From Fimenecus sp052273845 (lineage in GTDB: Bacteria > Bacillota > Clostridia > Oscillospirales > Acutalibacteraceae), in contig DAVZHM010000077.1 of the NCBI GenBank assembly GCA_052273845.1, positions 1-9,188 on the forward strand: a stretch of DNA of 9,188 bases, in the 5' to 3' direction. Under the pieces are notes generated by a model that had not been told where the DNA came from, ran no database searches, and saw only the letters and a list, made by a program, of their open reading frames with translations. Positions 6,822 through 9,188 of the stretch are shown here, one piece after another; positions within the stretch are counted from its first letter, which is position 1, and each line of letters opens with the position of its first letter. Made by a program: the position numbers and the translations under genes.

Positions 6822-7124
6822 TCAATTTATTTTGTATGTCTGTTCGTCAATCAACTTCGGCAACTGTGTTTTCACGGGATTGCCGTTTTCGTCGAAAATA
6901 CCTTTGACTTTAAATTTGCCTCGATACACAAGCAAATGCAAATACCATTTTTGGGCGGCAATCGCGTCTTGCTGTTGCCTGTAATCGTCAACAAACAAAT
7001 GCCGACGGATACAGCGGTTTTTGCAAAACACCGTCAAAAGCGCAATGGACTCGTCCGCAGGCAAATCTTTGTACGGCTCCGGAGCTAAATAACCGTATTG
7101 GTCCCAACGCATAAAAACGGACAT
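6822..7124 (-). CDS. Hypothetical protein of 100 residues, in frame with an upstream small ORF
   Basis: I do not recognise this protein. It has 100 residues; after a short hydrophobic start it is soluble, with aromatic and charged residues (AQKWYLHLLVYRGKFKVKG, then FDENGNPVKTQLPKL). It ends just before a good terminator, which supports it being the last gene of the minus-strand transcript that starts with the oxidoreductase. Its ATG directly follows the TGA of a 24-codon ORF in the same frame, and no separate ribosome binding site precedes it. It is therefore either translated by coupling to that ORF, or it is the larger part of one 125-residue membrane protein interrupted by a TGA. If joined, the hydrophobic ends of the two pieces form one continuous membrane helix, which favours the second reading. 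Confidence 0.5.
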   Translation of the reverse strand: MSVFMRWDQYGYLAPEPYKDLPADESIALLTVFCKNRCIRRHLFVDDYRQQQDAIAAQKWYLHLLVYRGKFKVKGIFDENGNPVKTQLPKLIDEQTYKIN

Positions 7125-7199
7125 TCAAATGCCGTAGGCGACGGTGACAATACCCCATATTACAGCATAGATTTTCGGCATTTTTTTAGCTTCTGCCAT
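7125..7199 (-). CDS. 24-codon membrane-peptide ORF ending in TGA, upstream of and in frame with the next ORF
   Basis: A short ORF encodes 24 residues: a basic start (MAEAKKMPK) and a hydrophobic segment (IYAVIWGIVTVAYGI). AGGGG lies 8 nt before its ATG, the best ribosome binding site in this stretch, and the ORF starts 45 bp after the oxidoreductase stop. The stop TGA (7125-7127) is followed at once by ATG in the same frame. It could be a true leader-like small membrane protein coupled to the next ORF, or the N-terminus of a single protein broken by a nonsense codon. The well-placed SD supports real translation of this start; which of the two products is made is open. Confidence 0.5.
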   Translation of the reverse strand: MAEAKKMPKIYAVIWGIVTVAYGI

Positions 7200-7244
7200 A
7201 AAAACTGCCCCTTTTTGATATTGGTTTACGGAAAAATATTTGCT

Positions 7245-8546
7245 TTACAGTACAACGGCTTGCGGCGCGCCGTTTTCTTCGCGGGATTTGTCGGCAAGAT
7301 ACACGCACAAATGCCCCGCAACCGAATCGAAAATCGAAGTGCACGCAAGACTCGGCGTTTCACCGCGCAGGAATTTCACGAAATCCGCGGCCAACTTTTC
7401 ATCGCCGCCGCCGTGCCCGCCGTATGCGCCGACCATATCGCCCGACACACGCAAATCCACTTCTTCCACAGTCTTTTCATCGGTTTTGGTCGGGTGGATT
7501 TTGGAAACGGTAAATTTCGATTCCTCAAAATCACCGTAAATCTCACCTTTGGTGCCGACAATGTGGATGTGGCGCATCGAACGCGACGAGCCGCCGACCA
7601 TATTGTGCGTGCCCGTAGCCCCGCTTGCGAAATTCACAAGCACCGATTGGTGGTCTACCACATTATTATCGCATTTGTAAATACATTTGCCGTAGTTGCT
7701 GTCGCCTTTTAAAAGGTTGATTCTGTCCTCGTCGGTTGGATTTTCAATGCCCTCTAATTTGTCCCAAATATAGAACGCCCAGCGTTCGGGTTGGTCTAAA
7801 TATAACCGCTTTGCGGAATAACGGCAGGTGTCCACAAGCGGACAGTCTACAAGACAGCGTGTGCCCGCTTCTTTTGGCGCGTTTTCGGGTTTGAATTGGA
7901 ATTTGCTGCCGAAACTCGAAACCGAAACGGGTTTGGTTTCCGACATCATCCACATCATCATATCAATGTCGTGGCAGCATTTCGCAAGGAGCATTGAGGT
8001 GTGGCATTCGTTGGAATTAGCCCACTTTCCGCGTACATATGAGGTGGAAAGATGGTGGTAACTGACATGCTCGTTGGTTTGAATGTTGATAATCTCGCCG
8101 ATTTCACCCGCCGCCACGCGTTTTTTAATAGAAAGGTAAAACGGCGTGTATCTGAGAACATGGCAAATCATCACTTTGTTGCCGTTCTCGCGCACGCAGT
8201 TCACCAATTCGCGCATTTCGCTCTCACAGGTTGCAAACGGCTTTTCCAAAAGCATATCGTATCCCTTTTTCAATAAGGGCAGGGAAGTTTCTAAATGCTG
8301 TTGGTCCATTGTGCCGTTAATAACGGCGTCGGCAAACTTCGGTACGCGTGCGAGCGCATCGGCGTTTTCAAAGCAGTTTTCGGAGGGAAAGCCGAACATC
8401 TCCTGCGTTTTTTTGCGTCGGATTGGGTCGGGGTCTGCCACACCCACGATTTTCAGCATTTCGGGGTTGTTCAGTGCCAACTTTGCATAGATGATGGCAC
8501 GGTGCCCTGCGCCGACAATCACGGCGGTAATCGGTTGATTGCACAT
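7245..8546 (-). CDS. Gfo/Idh/MocA family NAD(P)-dependent oxidoreductase
   Basis: A 433-residue cytoplasmic dehydrogenase of the Gfo/Idh/MocA family, which oxidises or epimerises sugars, inositols and related cyclic polyols. Seen in sequence (numbered from the ATG at 8546): Rossmann motif VIVGAGHRA (9-17), acidic end of the second strand in GVADPDP, the family EKP motif (E101-K102-P103) and CCHDIDMMMW with H192 in the position of the catalytic histidine. An unusual cysteine set lies in the C-terminal domain: C231, C235, C241 and C288, C292. The frame is open to 8642, but that longer start would lie inside the tRNA-Leu terminator hairpin; the ATG at 8546 begins just ahead of the Rossmann strand and has GGAAAG 4 nt upstream. 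A TATAAT box lies 33 bp before it. Substrate unknown; the nearby sugar symporters suggest carbohydrate use. Confidence 0.92.
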   Translation of the reverse strand: MCNQPITAVIVGAGHRAIIYAKLALNNPEMLKIVGVADPDPIRRKKTQEMFGFPSENCFENADALARVPKFADAVINGTMDQQHLETSLPLLKKGYDMLLEKPFATCESEMRELVNCVRENGNKVMICHVLRYTPFYLSIKKRVAAGEIGEIINIQTNEHVSYHHLSTSYVRGKWANSNECHTSMLLAKCCHDIDMMMWMMSETKPVSVSSFGSKFQFKPENAPKEAGTRCLVDCPLVDTCRYSAKRLYLDQPERWAFYIWDKLEGIENPTDEDRINLLKGDSNYGKCIYKCDNNVVDHQSVLVNFASGATGTHNMVGGSSRSMRHIHIVGTKGEIYGDFEESKFTVSKIHPTKTDEKTVEEVDLRVSGDMVGAYGGHGGGDEKLAADFVKFLRGETPSLACTSIFDSVAGHLCVYLADKSREENGAPQAVVL

Positions 8547-8579
8547 TTTCTTTCCACTCACTTTGTAAGGTTTTTCCCT

Positions 8580-8585
8580 ATTATA
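8580..8585 (-). promoter_or_regulatory. -10 box of the oxidoreductase gene
   Basis: A perfect TATAAT on the minus strand lies 33 bp before the ATG at 8546. No good -35 box is found 16-18 bp further upstream (the bases there are pyrimidine-rich), so this promoter may be weak or activator-dependent. Its place between the tRNA-Leu terminator and the oxidoreductase supports a separate transcript. Confidence 0.55.
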
Positions 8586-8620
8586 CTCCCAAGTTTTACA
8601 AAAGAAAAGAGAAAAGTTGC

Positions 8621-8670
8621 AAAAAACAGAAAGAAACGGCAATCTTTTTTAAGATTGCCGTTTCTTTCTG
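8621..8670 (-). terminator. Intrinsic terminator of tRNA-Leu with a 20-bp stem
   Basis: Arms at 8651-8670 and 8627-8646 form a perfect 20-bp stem with a 4-nt loop, followed on the minus strand by TTTTTT (8626-8621). The stem begins inside the encoded CCA end of the tRNA, with 2 bases shared, so tRNA folding and terminator folding touch. Confidence 0.95.
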
Positions 8671-8755
8671 GTGCCGGTGGCCGGGGTCGAACCGGCACGG
8701 TATCGCTACCACTGGATTTTGAGTCCAGCACGTCTGCCAATTCCATCACACCGGC
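8669..8755 (-). tRNA. tRNA-Leu (anticodon CAA)
   Basis: An 87-nt minus-strand tRNA with encoded CCA. The acceptor stem pairs GCCGGTG with CACCGGC, with discriminator A. The anticodon stem-loop is CTGGA-CTCAAAA-TCCAG, giving anticodon CAA (reads UUG). The long variable arm GGTA-GCGA-TACC is as expected for class II leucine tRNA, and the T arm is GCCGG-TTCGACC-CCGGC. It has its own promoter and terminator. Confidence 0.97.
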
Positions 8756-8778
8756 AGGTGGATTTTTAACGCTTGTAC

Positions 8779-8807
8779 ATTATAACGGATTCTTTTTAAA
8801 AAATCAA
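8779..8807 (-). promoter_or_regulatory. Promoter of tRNA-Leu
   Basis: On the minus strand TTGATT (8802-8807) and TATAAT (8779-8784) are 17 bp apart. Transcription should start near 8772, giving a 5' leader of about 17 nt before the mature tRNA. Between this promoter and the divergent fMet promoter, 8808-8948 is A/T-rich and shows no gene or strong structure. Confidence 0.85.
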
Positions 8808-8948
8808 CAGTAAATTTCATTTTCTTGAAAAAAATTTTTATTTTCCCAAAAACGTCGCAAAATGTAGGGGAAAACAGGCGTATAAAACGTGCACAGAAAC
8901 GAATTTTATGAAAATCTTGAAATGTTTTGAAAAAATGAAAGAAAATAC

Positions 8949-8977
8949 TTGACAATGTCTGCGATTTGCAGTATTAT
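8949..8977 (+). promoter_or_regulatory. Strong promoter of tRNA-fMet
   Basis: A perfect TTGACA (8949-8954) is followed after 17 bp by TATTAT (8972-8977). This is the closest to consensus of the -35 boxes in the window, as expected for a highly expressed stable RNA. Predicted start near 8984, 26 bp before the mature tRNA. Confidence 0.9.
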
Positions 8978-8983
8978 ATTAAG

Positions 8984-8997
8984 GCACTCTTGAGTGC
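8984..8997 (+). other. Short hairpin in the tRNA-fMet 5' leader
   Basis: GCACTC-TT-GAGTGC is a perfect inverted repeat that starts at the predicted first transcribed base and lies 12 bp before the mature tRNA. As RNA it would form a small 5-bp hairpin with loop CUUG. It may affect leader processing or be chance. Confidence 0.45.
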
Positions 8998-9009
8998 ACG
9001 GAAATATAT

Positions 9010-9086
<77 letters not shown>

Positions 9087-9188
9087 TGTTGTGCTGACAA
9101 AATAGATGCCAGCACGGAAAACCCCGAAACCACAAGGGTTTTCGCTCAAAGGGACAAAAATTGACCAATGGGTGAAAGCCGGTACGGG
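9087..9188 (+). other. Unassigned structured DNA after tRNA-fMet
   Basis: No gene is seen to the window end. Two inverted repeats occur: GTGCTG (9091-9096) with CAGCAC (9110-9115), extended by CA/TG pairs past a mismatch, and GAAAACCC (9117-9124) with GGGTTTTC (9136-9143). Neither is followed by a T-run, so neither is a good terminator. The last bases (GGGTGAAAGCCGGTACGGG) may start another structured RNA cut off by the window. Confidence 0.4.

Noticed and set aside
6156..7088. Plus-strand ORF of 310 codons overlapping the beta subunit, gamma-like gene and terminator
   Set aside because: It is an alternative frame of the well supported beta-subunit gene and runs through a strong terminator; its translation has no family features.
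6822..7199. Selenocysteine at the in-frame TGA
   Set aside because: No SECIS-like hairpin is evident just after the TGA, the protein is not a known selenoprotein, and an ATG follows at once.
7098..7712. Plus-strand ORF of 204 codons opposite the oxidoreductase 3' end
   Set aside because: Shadow of the oxidoreductase; the minus-strand frame has clear family motifs and the better starts.
8547..8642. Longer N-terminus for the oxidoreductase, starting at 8642
   Set aside because: The added 32 codons lie in the tRNA-Leu terminator hairpin and across a TATAAT box. The start at 8546 places the Rossmann strand near the N-terminus as usual.
8558..8813. ORFs on both strands across tRNA-Leu (for example peptides with GAGGRGRTGT or MMELADVLDSKSSGSD)
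   Set aside because: These are translations of the tRNA gene and its terminator, a known annotation artefact.
9145..9188. Cobalamin riboswitch or T-box leader at the window end
   Set aside because: GGGTGAAAGCCGGTACGGG is only loosely similar to such elements; the spacing from the upstream AAAGGGA is wrong for a cobalamin box and no specifier loop or GA motif is visible.

Overview
The window looks like a chromosomal segment of a Gram-positive anaerobe, most likely a Clostridia-type Firmicute. The evidence is strong GGAGG-type ribosome binding sites, consensus sigma-A promoters (several TTGAxx-17 bp-TATAAT), many intrinsic terminators, moderate GC in genes with very A/T-rich intergenic DNA, and the gene families present (GPH symporters, sodium-pump decarboxylase beta subunit). 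The genus cannot be fixed from sequence alone. I see no phage, IS, CRISPR or defence genes, and no clearly new system.

Layout. (1) 1-1235, plus strand: the end of a polar amino acid ABC transporter operon, with a truncated permease followed by its ATPase, closed by a bidirectional terminator at 1262-1296. (2) 5158-1308, minus strand: two paralogous MelB-type (GPH family) cation:sugar symporters, each with its own near-consensus promoter. The second symporter starts with TTG and is directly followed (TAAATG) by a histidine-phosphatase-family protein. (3) 5416-6756, plus strand, divergent from the symporters: a sodium-translocating decarboxylase beta subunit and a 62-residue membrane protein resembling a gamma subunit, then a 15-bp bidirectional terminator. 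(4) 8546-6822, minus strand: a Gfo/Idh/MocA oxidoreductase with a cysteine cluster, then a 24-codon membrane-peptide ORF and an unrecognised 100-residue ORF in the same frame, separated only by a TGA stop. (5) 8669-9086: two divergently transcribed tRNA genes, tRNA-Leu(CAA) on minus and initiator tRNA-fMet(CAT) on plus, each with a clear promoter.

How they may work together. The two GPH symporters and the oxidoreductase suggest uptake and oxidation of sugars, glycosides or uronides. The beta/gamma decarboxylase subunits would export Na+ and could energise Na+-coupled symport. This sodium link is inference from family knowledge and adjacency. The catalytic carboxyltransferase and biotin-carrier subunits of the pump are not in the window.

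The points most worth a second look are the in-frame TGA at 7125-7127, the palindromes at the divergent control region 5159-5415, the loss of one of the usual cation-site aspartates in the longer symporter, and the structured, unassigned DNA after the fMet tRNA.
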